Source of the DNA: Artemia franciscana
Taxonomy: Eukaryota; Arthropoda; Branchiopoda; Anostraca; Artemiidae
Assembly: GCF_032884065.1 (NCBI RefSeq)
Contig: NC_088871.1
Span: forward strand, 19,116,944 to 19,180,943
DNA: 64,000 bases
Reading direction: 5' to 3'
The notes under the pieces were generated by a model. That model was not told where the DNA came from. It did no database searches and saw nothing but the letters and a program-made list of their open reading frames with translations. The translations under genes and the position numbers were made by a program. Shown here one piece after another: positions 11,991-22,933 of the stretch. Every line of letters starts with the position of its first letter. Position 1 is the first letter of the stretch.

Positions 11991-12424
11991 CCCCCCCTCT
12001 GATTTCAGGAGGGGTCCAATTTCAGCCACGTAATTCTTTGTTTATTCGTCCTTGTTCTACTTTTTTCTCTTATTTTGCCGTATTTCTTCTGTGAATTATT
12101 ATTAAATAGCAAATTCAAGATACTCGACGATTATTGCATTTCAAGAAAGTATCCTGTTTTTGCTGCTCTTCCTAATCAATTTATGGTCACCCTTTTGGTA
12201 GGAGTTCGTAAGGTCCTTTCTGGGCTCGGATACATTGAAATGTCTCCTGTAATTATTGAATCCCCTTTCGGCACATTCATGTGTATGCCAACATCTGTAA
12301 AAAAGGAATATCCAGACCAGGGTGTCATTCCAGTTTTGTTTTTAGTTTCTCGTTACCCTTCATCAAATAAAGAACCGTGAAACAGTGTTGATTTGTGTTC
12401 AAGTTCAAATCGGATTATTGAAAC
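11991..12424 (+). other. Upstream region of the hAT relic, one unassigned open frame
   Basis: A 101-codon frame (12075-12380) reads MPYFFCELLLNSKFKILDDY and onward. I recognise no family in it. It lies between the putative hAT left end and the transposase start, so it may be element leader or intron sequence that is open by chance. Confidence 0.3.
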
Positions 12425-13740
12425 ATGAGTTCATCTGGTGCGAGTGGTGCGAAGAAGGAAAATAAAAACCCAAAGTAAAGAAGAAGAATAACGATACAAC
12501 GGCGATTGGCTTCGTTTTTTAAGCCGACTGTAAGTAAATCTACTACATTTTATGGGGACAACTAATCGGCAACCGAAGTTTTACCGACAAACGAGCAGAC
12601 CCTGGACGTGAGACAAATTTCTGAGGAGACAAATCTGCGCAAACCACAAACGGAGGAAACGGCTTCCAGAACGATCAGTAACAGCTGTCAATCGGTTTTG
12701 ACTATCCTGCCACCACCATCGAGAATTGCAAACGAAAATTCAACAGCTCCTATTTCTTGGCATACCCATGGCTCAAATATTCGATAGAACAGGACTCGGT
12801 TCTGTTTCAAGTGCCGAAATTTCAGCAAATCCTCGGTAAGATCAGGCGAAAGGTATGTAGTTAGAGCATTCATTGACGTAGGATTTAGAAGTGGAAAGAC
12901 ATTTCTGAATCGATACGGCAGCACGAAAACAGCGACCGACAAAAGGCATGTACTATTTCTTGAACTCAGTTTAAAGCTATTGAGACGGAGGTGGCCAAAT
13001 CTGTTGTGTCATGCCTCTTCAAAGAACGCGAAAAGGAAATACTAGAGAATGGACAGTACGTAAAATATCTACTAAAACCTACAGCATTACTTGGACGGCA
13101 AAGTCTTGCGTTTTGTGGACATGATGAAGGGGAGTCTAGTGCCATACAAGGAAATTTTGTAGTTACAGTACATCTTATAACGGAAATCAACCCGGACTTG
13201 ATGAAAAACTCTAGTAAGGCCTATGGTCATAACATGTCACACTAGTACAAAAACGACTACATTGATGTCATTGGAAATGAAATCAAAAGCTCTATCACGA
13301 AAGAAGTCAGAAAAGCAAAATATTTTGCAGTTCCTGCTAACGAGACAAAAGACCTCTCGAACAAAGAACATCTCGTCATCTTAGCGCGCCATGTTCATGA
13401 CCTGAAAATCAAAGATAGGGCCATAGGTTGCTACCACATGCGCAAGGTTGCCGCTGAGAGTTTAGCCAACTTCATTTACAAAAAAATAAAGGGTATCGAC
13501 CTTGACTGGTAGAAGTGTGTTGGACAGTGCTATGACGAAGCCAGTGTAATGAATAGAAACTTTTCAGGAGTACAGGGCCGTCTCCAGGAAAAGTACCACA
13601 AGCGGTGTAAACACTGTCATTCCCATAGACTTAACTTTGTCATTGGTGATTGTATGCAGAAGATACAAAGAATTTCATCAGTATTTTCAGTTTTGCAAAC
13701 ACTTTACAGTTTCGTTTCCAACAGCAGCACTCCTTGTCAT
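12425..13740 (+). pseudogene. hAT-type transposase relic, ZMYM1-like (TTF finger + DUF4371)
   Basis: Starts at ATG 12425 with MSSSGASGAKKENK and reaches a stop after 17 codons. Similarity continues with RLASFFKPTVSKST (a usual N-terminal signature), then a TTF-type finger region near 12770-12830 with SIEQDSVLF in one frame and FCFKCRNFS in another. 12991-13245 reads AKSVVSCLFKEREKEILENG and GRQSLAFCGHDEGES. After a stop come YIDVIGNEIKSSITKEVRKA, FAVPANETKDLSNKEHLVIL, QCYDEASVMNRNFSGVQGRL and CKHCHSHRLNFVIGDC, the DUF4371/hAT catalytic core with its ADETTD-like site changed to ANETKD. It decays at about 13740 in a GTAGTA-rich tract, and the C-terminal dimerisation domain is missing. Several stops and at least two frame changes make it inactive. 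Confidence 0.87.
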
Positions 13741-14250
13741 AATAGTCATCGCAGTGGTAGTAGTATTATTAGTGACATATATCTATTTCGTTTTTGTCTT
13801 TCGATCTTCCCCTGTAAGTATTCTATGAAATTTCCTACTTAATACTCTAATCCATTCTTGAGATACTCCCTTATAACAATCTGCTTGCACATAACATGTT
13901 TTGATTTTGTTCAACTTTCCCCTCAACGTTTCAACAGATGTTTATTTTAATATCCTCATCCTTAGTAGTACCCACGACAGAAGCAGTACTTTTAGTGATA
14001 GTTGCGGTAGTATTACTAGTAGTAGTGTGTAAATAATGCCCTTTTGGTCAACTGATCATCTCTCTTAGTATTTCCTGAAAGTTCAAAATTAATAGACTCA
14101 GTCATTCCTGAGTTACGTCCTTTTGACAACCCATACACACATAACATGCTTTGATCTAGTTCAACACTCCCATTAACATTCCTCGAAAGACTGACCATAA
14201 TGCCCTCCGTGTTTTGGGAATGTAGCAGTCAAAAATGCATTCCTTTTTCA
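13741..14250. repeat. GTA-rich tract and diverged direct repeat of about 245 bp
   Basis: ACATAACATGTTTTGATTTT followed by GTTCAACTTTCCC near 13890 recurs as ACATAACATGCTTTGATCTA followed by GTTCAACACTCCC near 14138. AGTAGTAGT-type short repeats sit at about 13752-13770 and 13990-14030, before each copy. Two diverged tandem copies are visible. Confidence 0.6.
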
Positions 14251-15115
14251 AAAACATATGTTATATGTAAGCAATGATCAAATTGCCTAACTTCCACTCC
14301 TAGCCCTGAGACCTTCTGGGGTATGGGGGGTATTGACATCCGCAAACACATAATTACTGAGCCTTTTCACAATGCTGAACAAAAACAGATGTCTCGAAAG
14401 TTTGTTTGGATGTTTGTTTTTTGGAAATGATGGGCGTTGGGGAGGGGAGGGGTGGTTGCACTTCAATCGCTTTTGACTCTCAAAAATGGCACTTATTTCC
14501 AACTTCAAATCAAATGAGTCCCATCTGAAGTTTATTACCGCAAGTACATCCGATAGAAATTTTGAGATAGCTATTTTGTTCAAAATAGTCCAAAAATCCT
14601 ACTACTATAAATCAGGGTCTGAAAAATCCTCCATAGAATCCGGAATAAGACTTTTAGCTTATGTAAATTGTATGTTCTTAAGAATCGAGAGTGATTAAAA
14701 AGTAATCACCTTTTAATCTTCAAATGCATTTTATCAAAATTTTAAAATAGCCATTGCGTTCAAAATAGTCCAAAATTCAAATTACGATAACTTAGGGTTG
14801 AGAAATCTTCCTTGCCCCCTGGGGCAAGGATTTTAACTTATGTAAGTTGCCTATTATCAGAATATACGGTTCTGTGGAAAGGGTGGTCGCATTAAACTTT
14901 GGTGGGGGCTCATTTCATCGTAAATTGAAACTTCTTGCTGTTTTTAAGAGTCAAAAGTGATCATTGGCCAACTAGCCCACGCCCCTCTTTCCCAGTGGGC
15001 ATCCGGTCAAAATTTGGAGATCACCATTTTTATCAAAATAGTTCAAAGGCCAAATAACTATGCCACCAGGGTTGACCCAAGCCCCGGGAAAGGGTTCTTA
15101 GTTACGGAACTTAAA
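14251..15115. repeat. Old relatives of the hairpin element, rearranged
   Basis: 14251-14400 resembles the minus orientation of the element middle (TATATGTAAGCAATGATCAA, then CTGGGGTATGGGGGG, then ACAATGCTGAACAAAA). From about 14550 a plus-oriented block recurs three times near 14553, 14735 and 15005. Its core is AATTTTGAGATAGCTATTTT followed by GTTCAAAATAGTCC, the same region as the AAAATTTTGAGATAGCCATT block in copies C-G. The divergence is much higher than among the main copies, so this is an older layer. Confidence 0.6.
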
Positions 15116-15120
15116 TATTG

Positions 15121-15325
15121 CTACTTTGATACTTTGTACACTTTGATGCTTAGGTTTAGTGAGTTACGTGTTAACTTCGATTTACGGTGCAAGGGCTGTA
15201 ATTTCTGGAAGTTGTTTATTTCTACTTTGATACTTTATTAACTTTGATCCTTTCTTTACTTTGATACTTTGGTACTTTGAAATAGTTACTTTGATACTAT
15301 TTTTGATACTTGATGAATTTTGATG
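15121..15325. repeat. Degenerate TACTTTGA tandem repeat
   Basis: ACTTTGATACTTTG-like units recur at irregular spacing over about 200 bp. Confidence 0.8.
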
Positions 15326-15438
15326 TTGAAAAAAATCTTATTTTGAAATAAGAAGTTTTTAGAAATTTAAAACTTTTTGCATTAAAAAAACGAACAGAAA
15401 TTAATGAAAAAAAACTATCCGAAAATTTTCCCCAATTG

Positions 15439-17181
15439 TCAAACAGTTCGTGGTAACGAACTGTAGTAAGGAGCGAACCGGCTCAATAGTAAACAAAACT
15501 CTAAAAAACGGAATTTTGATGCTAAAAGATACATCAAAAGAATCGGATTTTTATGCTGATTTTAAATATATAAGTTCCATCAAGTTTAATCTTTGTTATT
15601 AAAAGTTACGAGCCTGAGAAAATTTGCCTTATTTTGGAAAATAGGAGGAAACAACCCTTAAAAGACATAGAATCTTAACGAAAATCACACCATCGCATTC
15701 ACCGTATCAGAGAACCCTATAGAAAAAATTTCAGGCTTCTATTTACAAAAATGAGGAATTTCATATTTTTTGCCAGAAGACAGATCACGGGTGCGTGTTT
15801 TTTTTTTTTTTTTTTTTCTTTTTTTTTTCAGGGGTCATCGTATCGACCAAATGGTCCTAGAATATAGCAAGAGGGCTCATTATAATGGAAACTAAAAGTT
15901 CTAGTGCTCTTTTTAAGTGACAAAAATTGGAGGGCACCTAGGCCCCCTCCCACGCTCATTTTTTCCCAGAGTCAACGAATCAAAATTTTGAGATAGCCGT
16001 TTTATTGTGCATAGTCGAAAACTATAAGACTATGTCTTTGGGGATGACTTACTCCCCCACGGTCTCTGAGGGAGGGGCTGCAAGTTACAAACTTTGACCA
16101 TTGTTTACTTACAGTAATGGTTATTGGGAAGTGTACAGACGTTTTCAGGTGGATTTTTTTGGTTAGGGGGTGGGGTTGAGGGGAGGGGGCTATGTGGGAG
16201 GATCTTTCCTTGGAGAAACATGTTATGGGGGAAGCAAAATTCGATGAAAAGGGCACAGGAATTTCTAGCATTACTATAAAAAAAAAACAATGAAAAAATA
16301 AACATGAAAAAGTTTTTACAATTGAAAGTAAGGAGTAACATTGCAACTTAAAACGAACAGAGATTATTACGCATATGAGGGGTTCTAAAAATATTTTAGC
16401 ATAAAGAGCGAGGTATTTAGGAGGAGATAAATACCTCACTCTTTGTGATAAAGTATTTTTAGTAATTTCAACTATTTATTCTACGGCCTTTCTGATTCAG
16501 GGGTCATTCTTAAAGAATTGGGACAAAACTTAAGGTTTAGTGTAAAGAGCGAGGTATTAACGAGGGGACAAACCCCTCATATACATAATAAAAATATAAG
16601 AATATAAAAGTTCGTTTCGCAAGTTAATTCTTAAGTTACGTATATTTCTTACTAACAAAAACGTTCGTTAAAAATTAAAAGTTCTAATTGCCTTTTTAAG
16701 TAACCAAAAAATTGGAGGGCAACCAGGCCTCTTTCCCCACTCCTTATTTCTCAAAATCGTCTGATCAAAACTAAGAGAAAGCCATTTAGCCAAAAAAAGA
16801 ATTTATACACAAATTTCATTTTTAATAATTTATGTACGGAGAGCCAAAATCAAATATGCATTAATTCAAAAACGTTCAGAAATTAAATAAAAAAAAACTA
16901 GTTTCTTTAAATGAAAGTAAGGAGCGACATTGAAACTTAAAACGAGCAGAATTTACTCCGTATATGAAATGAGTTGTCCCCTCCGCAATCCCTCGCTCTA
17001 TACTCTAAAGTTTGACTCTTTGCCATAATTCTACTTTTTAAAACAATTGAAAACTTTAGCGTAAAGAGCGAGGGATTGTGGAGGGGATAACTCATTTCAT
17101 ATATGGAGTAATTTCTGTTCGGTTTAAGTTTCAATGTCGCTCCTTACTTTCAGTTAAAAAAACTAGTTTTTTTTTTTATTT
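15439..17181 (+). repeat. Hairpin element copy C
   Basis: Full-length copy. The 5' end is TCAAACAGTTCGTGGTAACG, containing the small dyad CAGTTCGT-GGTA-ACGAACTG. The shared middle blocks follow, including a T-tract before CAGGGGTCATCG at 15798-15830. An extra internal hairpin lies at about 16388-16460 (TTTAGCATAAAGAGCGAGGT and its partner). The terminal fold-back is at 16882-17181, with arms GTTGTCCCCTCCGCAATC and GATTGTGGAGGGGATAAC. In element orientation the loop reads GTTTGACTC first (state 2). There is no credible coding sequence; open frames of up to 145 codons here are chance frames in low-complexity sequence. Confidence 0.88.
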
Positions 17182-17725
17182 CCGAAAGAACTAGGTTTCT
17201 GTGCTTCGAATGAATGGGATCTTCACTACGAAGAAGAATATGGCCACCACAAAGTTTTGGAAAATTAGTTTACCCTTTTTTATTATAATAATTTGGAGAA
17301 CAGAATTTAAAGACAAGTGAGAATTGGATTAAGATTGGTTGTTAAACCACGGTTGTCTTCAGGGAGTAGGGTTATGTACTTCTAATGAATGGTGTCTTCA
17401 CTACAAAAAAGAGTATGGCTACTACCCGTTTTACTAACGGTAAAAGTACCATTTTCTTGCGTAAATAACCAATTCTGTTACTTAGAATTGTCATTCCCTT
17501 ACTTAAGTGGCTACAAAGTTTTGGAAAATTATATTTCCTTTTTTCATTAGAAAAACTGGGAGAACAAAATTCAAACACAAATGAGAATTGGATTAAGGAT
17601 TGGTTGTTAGACCGCGATTGTTTTCAGGGAGTAGGGGTTATGTACGTCTACTGAATGGTTTCTTCACTACAAACTAGATTATTGCTACTGCCCGTTTCTC
17701 TAATGGTAAAAGTATAAGGCCTATT
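17182..17725. repeat. Diverged direct repeat, about 200-260 bp unit
   Basis: The block TGAATGGGATCTTCACTAC, then CAAAGTTTTGGAAAATTA, then GAGAATTGGATTAAG, then TTCAGGGAGTAGG occurs at about 17210-17370. It recurs at 17390-17635 and begins a third time near 17650. The second copy carries an extra insert at about 17430-17505. Confidence 0.85.
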
Positions 17726-17819
17726 GTGTATTTGGCACTTAACCAAAAGGAATTATATTTCAATTTTTTTTTGTTTTTATTGCAACATTGAATATAAAAT
17801 CAAAATTGCAGTGAAAAAA

Positions 17820-17905
17820 AAATTGGATTTACCAATAATACCCACTATACGAATACCCACTTACCAATATACCCACAATAATACCAATAATACCCCCTAA
17901 GCCTT
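17820..17905. repeat. ATACCCACAATA-type minisatellite
   Basis: Short irregular units of AATACC and ACCCAC over about 85 bp. Confidence 0.75.
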
Positions 17906-19224
17906 GCAGCTTTCATTATTCCCGAAGTTTTGAGGATCTCCTCGAAAATCTTGCAAAAATAGAGCAGCGAAATTGCTTTAGTCTAGAGACACCATAGCTT
18001 TAAATCCAGTCTTGGTGAAACAAAATGTTGAGCTGGTGAGCTTTCAGCAATTAATATCATTGTATATCCTATATTCAGTTTAATTTATTAGTTCTTACCT
18101 AAATTGTTTTAAAAACATCTTGCAATGACCTGTTATTTAGGCTGATCCATGAGGTGACGGAGCCAGCGACGATTAGATTAAGGATAACTAATTATTAGAT
18201 CAAAATACCGACAATTTAGCCAGCGAAATCTAGTCTGGTAAAAAATAGAGGTCACGAAGAAGAGAAGCGTAAAAATCTTGTATTGATGACTATGAAATTT
18301 TTTTATATATACCGCACACCAAATTTAACTTCATTTTCGCACTCATCTCGTCTTTTTATATCGGAACAATAATTCAGCTCAAGAAAAACGAACAATTACT
18401 GGAACTTTATTTTTTGTTAGAAAGTGAGAAAACTAACACGATACGCAAAAAAAGGAGGACCCTTGGAGGGATAAAATTATGTCACTGAACCATCGAAGTA
18501 ATATCTGCCTAAATAAAGAACTAACCTAAATGAATAAATGAACAACATAATGATTAAATCTTTAATATATGAAACCGAACGCAAGGCCTTAGAAAGGAAA
18601 GTAATCAAAATGTATGGGCAAGGGACCCTGGTAGCAGCTACTCTTTTTAGAAAAATTGGTGAATGTCCATACAGCAGAATATAACTCTTTGGTTATTACA
18701 GTAAGTGTTTAAACAGGCTTTAGTACTCTTACTAAGCTCACTACTCACTAGTACTGGCAGTACTTTCATCATTCACCCCTTGTTCTTCTTTATTAGTATT
18801 AATTATGGTTGAGGGTTGGGGAACTTGATTTAAGTGCTGATGATTTCAACACGTATGCAAGAACCCTAACTGAAAAAAAGAGAATATTAAGAATTAAAAT
18901 TTCATTAAAAAACACTAGGTTCTAAAAACATAGAATGTAATCTTTAAGCGTGCTCAAGCATAGATAAAGCATAATTATCCGCATGATAGAATTCCATTTT
19001 CATGCAAGAATCCCAAGTGGCCAAAAAACAAATATTAACAGTCAAATGTCAGACAATAATTTTTCTGCCGTTCGATAAACTCCTGAATATATTGAGCCAA
19101 ATTCTGATGAGAACGCTAAGAAATAGAATCGTTTGTCAGTGGATGGCGAATGTATTTTATATCAAAACAGCCTATCAGAGGAGAAGACCATAACAGTGGA
19201 TACCAAAATTAATAAAGAAGAAAA
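17906..19224. other. Intergenic, no gene seen
   Basis: No coding motif or repeat was recognised in 1.3 kb. This is the left flank of hairpin element D and contains no satellite monomers. Confidence 0.5.
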
Positions 19225-20943
19225 TCAAACAGTTCGTGGTAACGAAAAGGAGCGACCCTGCTCAATAGTAACCAAAACTCTAAAAAATGGAATTTTGATA
19301 CCAATAGCTATATCAAAAGAATCGCATTTTAATGCTGGTTTTAAATATATAAGTTTCATCAAGTTTAGTCTTACCCATCAAAAGTTACGAGCCTAAGAAA
19401 ATTTGCGTTATTTTAGAAAATAGGGGGAAACGCCCCCTAAAAGTCATAGAATCTTAACGAAAATCACACCATCAGATTCAGTGTATTAGAGAACCCTATT
19501 GTAGAAGTTTCGAGCTCCTCTCTACAAAAATGTGGAATTTTGCATTTTTTGCCAGAAGGCAGATCACGGATGCGTGTTTTTTGTTTTTTTTGTTTTTTTG
19601 TTTTGTTTTCTTTTTCCCAGGGGTGATCGTATCGACCCAGTTGTCCTAGAATGCTGCAAGAGGGCTCATTCTAACGGAAATGAAAAGTTCTAGTGCCCTT
19701 TTTAAGTGACCAAAAAAATTGGAGGGCACCTAGGCCCCCTCCCACGCTAATTATTTTCCCAAAGTCAACGGATCAAAATTCTGAGATAGCCATTTTATTC
19801 AGCGTAGTCGAAAAATATTATAACTATGTCTTTGGGGACGACTTACTCCCACACAGTCCCCGTGAGAGGGGCAACAAGTTACAAACTTTGACCTGTGCTT
19901 ACATATAGTAATGGTTATTGGGAAGTATACAGGCGTTTTCAGGAGGATTTTTTTGGTTGGGGGGGGGGGGGGGGGTTGAGAAGAGGGTGATATGCTGGGG
20001 GAACTTTCCATCGAGAATTTGTCATGGGAGAAGAAAACTTCCATGAAGGGAGAGCAGGATTTACTAGCATTATTTAAAAAAAAATTAAAAAATAAATGTG
20101 AAAAAGCTTTTTCAGCTGGAAGTAAGGAACAGCAATAAAACTTAAAACAAACAGAAATTATTACCCATATAAGGGGCTCACCTCCTTATGATACCTAGCT
20201 CTTTACGCTAAAGTATTTTTAGTAATTTCAACTATTTATTCTACGGCTTTTATGATTCAGGGGTCATTCTTAATGAATTGGGACAAAATTTAAGCTTTAG
20301 TGAAAAGAGCGAGGTACTGACGATGGGACGAATCCCCTCATATATGTAATAAAAACATGAGAATACAAAAGTTCTTTACGTAAGCTAATTTATAAGTTAC
20401 GTAAATCTTTTACCAATAAAAAGATTCGTAAAAAATTAAAAGTTCTAGTTGCCTTTCTAATTAACTAAAAAATCGGAGGGCAACTAGGCTTCGCCCCCGC
20501 TCTTTTTTTTCTCAAAATCATTCAATCAAAATTATGAGAAAGCCATTTAGCCCCCCCAAAAAAAAAATATGCAAATTTCGTTTTGATTATTCCTCTGCGG
20601 AGAGACAAAATCAAAACATGCATTGATTCAAAAACGTTCAGAAATTAAATAAAAAAAAACAAGTTTTTTTTAACTGAAAGTAAGGAGCGACATTAAAACT
20701 TAAAACGAACAGAAATTACTTCGTATATGAAAGAGGCTGCTTCCTCATCAACGTCCCGCTCTTTACGCTAAAGTTTTTTACTGTTTTAAAAAGAAGAATT
20801 GAGAGAAAGAGTCAAACTTTAGCGTAAAGAGCGGGGCGTTGATGAGGAAGCAGCCTCTTTCATATACGAAGTAAATTCTGTGCGTTTTAAGTTTTAATGT
20901 CGCTCCTTACTTTCAGTTAAAAAAACTCGTTTTTTTTATTTAA
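19225..20943 (+). repeat. Hairpin element copy D, abutting the satellite array
   Basis: Copy beginning TCAAACAGTTCGTGGTAACG, with a short deletion just after (GAACTGTAGT missing). A T/G-rich tract precedes CAGGGGTGATCG near 19620, and a G-run is at 19961-19974. The terminal fold-back is 20644-20944. Its arms GCTGCTTCCTCATCAACG and CGTTGATGAGGAAGCAGC are perfectly complementary over this stretch. The loop reads TTTTTTACTGTTTTAAAAAG first (state 1). The outer ends ATTAAAT/ATTTAAT are immediately followed by the first satellite monomer at 20944. Copy D lacks the extra internal hairpin seen in C, E and F. Confidence 0.88.
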
Positions 20944-22933
20944 TCTATAAAAAGAAGCTATTTTCCTAGTTTCATACATTCCGATAACTCTATCGGAATT
21001 TTCTCAAATTTTGAGAACAAAATGGTCACTGTATAGTTGTATATCTATAAAAAAGAAGCTATTTTCCTAGTTTCATAGTTTTATATATTTCGATAACTCT
21101 ATAGGAATGTTTTCAAATTTTGAGAACAAAAGAACCACTGTACAATTTTATATCTATAAAGAAGAAGCTTTTTCCCTAGTTTCATAGTTTTATATATTCC
21201 GATAACTCTCTCGGAATTTTCTCAAATTTTGAGAACAAAATGACCACTGTACAGTTGAATATCAATAAGAAAGATGCTATTTTCCAAGTTTTATAGTTTT
21301 ATACATTCGGATAACTCTATCGGAATGTTCTCGAATTTTCAGAAAAAGGATTACCACTCTAGAGTTGTATATCTATAAAAAAGAAGCTATTTTCCAAGTT
21401 ACATAGTTTTATACAATTCGATAACTCTATCGGAATATTCAAAAATTTTGAGAACAAAATGACCACTGTACAGATGTATATCTATAAAAAAAGAAGCTAA
21501 TTTCCAAGTTTCATAGTCTTATACATTCCGGTAGCTCTATCGGAATGGTCCCAAATTTTGAGATCAAAATGACCACTTAACAGTTGTATATGTATGAAAA
21601 AGAAGCAATTTTCCTAGTTTCAAAGTTTTATACATTCCGATAACCCAATCGGAATGTTCTCAAACCTTGAGAACAAAATGACCAACTGTATCGAGTTGTT
21701 TTAAAATTTTAGAATAAAATGGTCACTGTACACAATTATATCTATGAAATAAAAGCTATTTTCCAAGTTTCATAGTTTTATACATTCCGATAACTCTATT
21801 GGAATGTTCTCAAAATTTGAGAACAAAATGGCCACTTTACAGTTGTATATCAATAAAAAAGAAGCTATTTTCCTAGTTTCATAGTTTCATACATTCCGAT
21901 CACTGTATCGGAATGGTCCCAAATTTTGAGAACAAAATGACCACTTTACAGTTGTAATCTATGAAAAAGAAGCTATTTTCCTAGTTTCGAAGTTTTATAA
22001 ATTCCGATAACCCGATCGGAATGTTCTCAAACCTTGAGAACAAAATGACCACTTTACAGTTGTATTTCTATAAAAAATAAGCTGTTTTCCTAGTTTCATA
22101 GTTTTATATATTCCGATAACTCTATCGGAATGTTCTCAAATTTTGAGAACAAAATGGTCAGTTTACAGTTTTATATCTATAAAAAAGAAGCTATTTTCCT
22201 AGTTTCTTAGTTTTATACATTCCGATAACTCCAGCGGAATGTTTTCAAATTTTGAGAACAAAGTGAACACTCTACAGTTGTTATCCATAAAAAAAAGCTA
22301 TTATCCTAGTTTCATAGATCTACATATTGTGATAACTCTATCGAGATATTTTCAAAGTCTTAGAACAAAATGGTCACTGTACAGATGTATATCTTTAAAT
22401 AAGAAGCTATTTTCCTAGTTTCATGGTTTAATCATTCCGATATCTCTATTGGAATGTTCTCAAATTTTGAGAACAAAATGACAACTTTACAGTTGTACAT
22501 CTGTAAAAAAGAAGTTATTTTCCTAGTTTCATAGTTTTATACATTCTGATAGCTCTGTCGGAATGTTTATTTCTAGTTTCATATTTTTATACATTCCGAT
22601 AACACTATCGGAATATTCTCAAATTTCGAGAACAAATTGATCACTGTACCGTTGTATATCTATAAAAAAGAAGCTATTTTCCAGGTTTCATAGTTTTATA
22701 CATTCTGATAATTCTATCGGAATATTCTAAAATTTTGAGAACAAAATGACCACTGTAAAGTTGTATATCTATAAAAAAGAAGCTTTTTTCCAAGTTTCAT
22801 AGATTTAAACATTGCGATAACTCTATCGGAATGTATTCAAAATTTGAGAACAAAATGACCAATGTAGAGTTGTATATCTATAAAAAGAAGTTATTTTCCT
22901 AGTTTCTTATTTTTATACATTCCGATAACTCTA
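20944..22933 (+). repeat. 110-bp satellite array, block 1 (forward)
   Basis: About 18 head-to-tail monomers. A typical unit reads TCTATAAAAAAGAAGC, TATTTTCCTAGTTTCATAG, TTTTATACATTCCGATAACT, CTATCGGAATGTTCTCAAAT, TTTGAGAACAAAATGACCAC, TGTACAGTTGTATA. Two dyads recur in nearly every unit: ATTCCGATA-ACTC-TATCGGAAT and GTTCTCAAA-T-TTTGAGAAC. The first monomer starts exactly at the 3' end of element D. Confidence 0.97.

Noticed and set aside
12075..12380. 101-codon frame as a host gene
   Set aside because: No recognisable domain. It lies between a putative hAT end and the transposase relic. Left unassigned.
16002..16439. 145-codon frame in element C
   Set aside because: Low-complexity and Pro/Ser/Phe-rich, not kept open in copies D, E, F or G, and overlapped by other frames.
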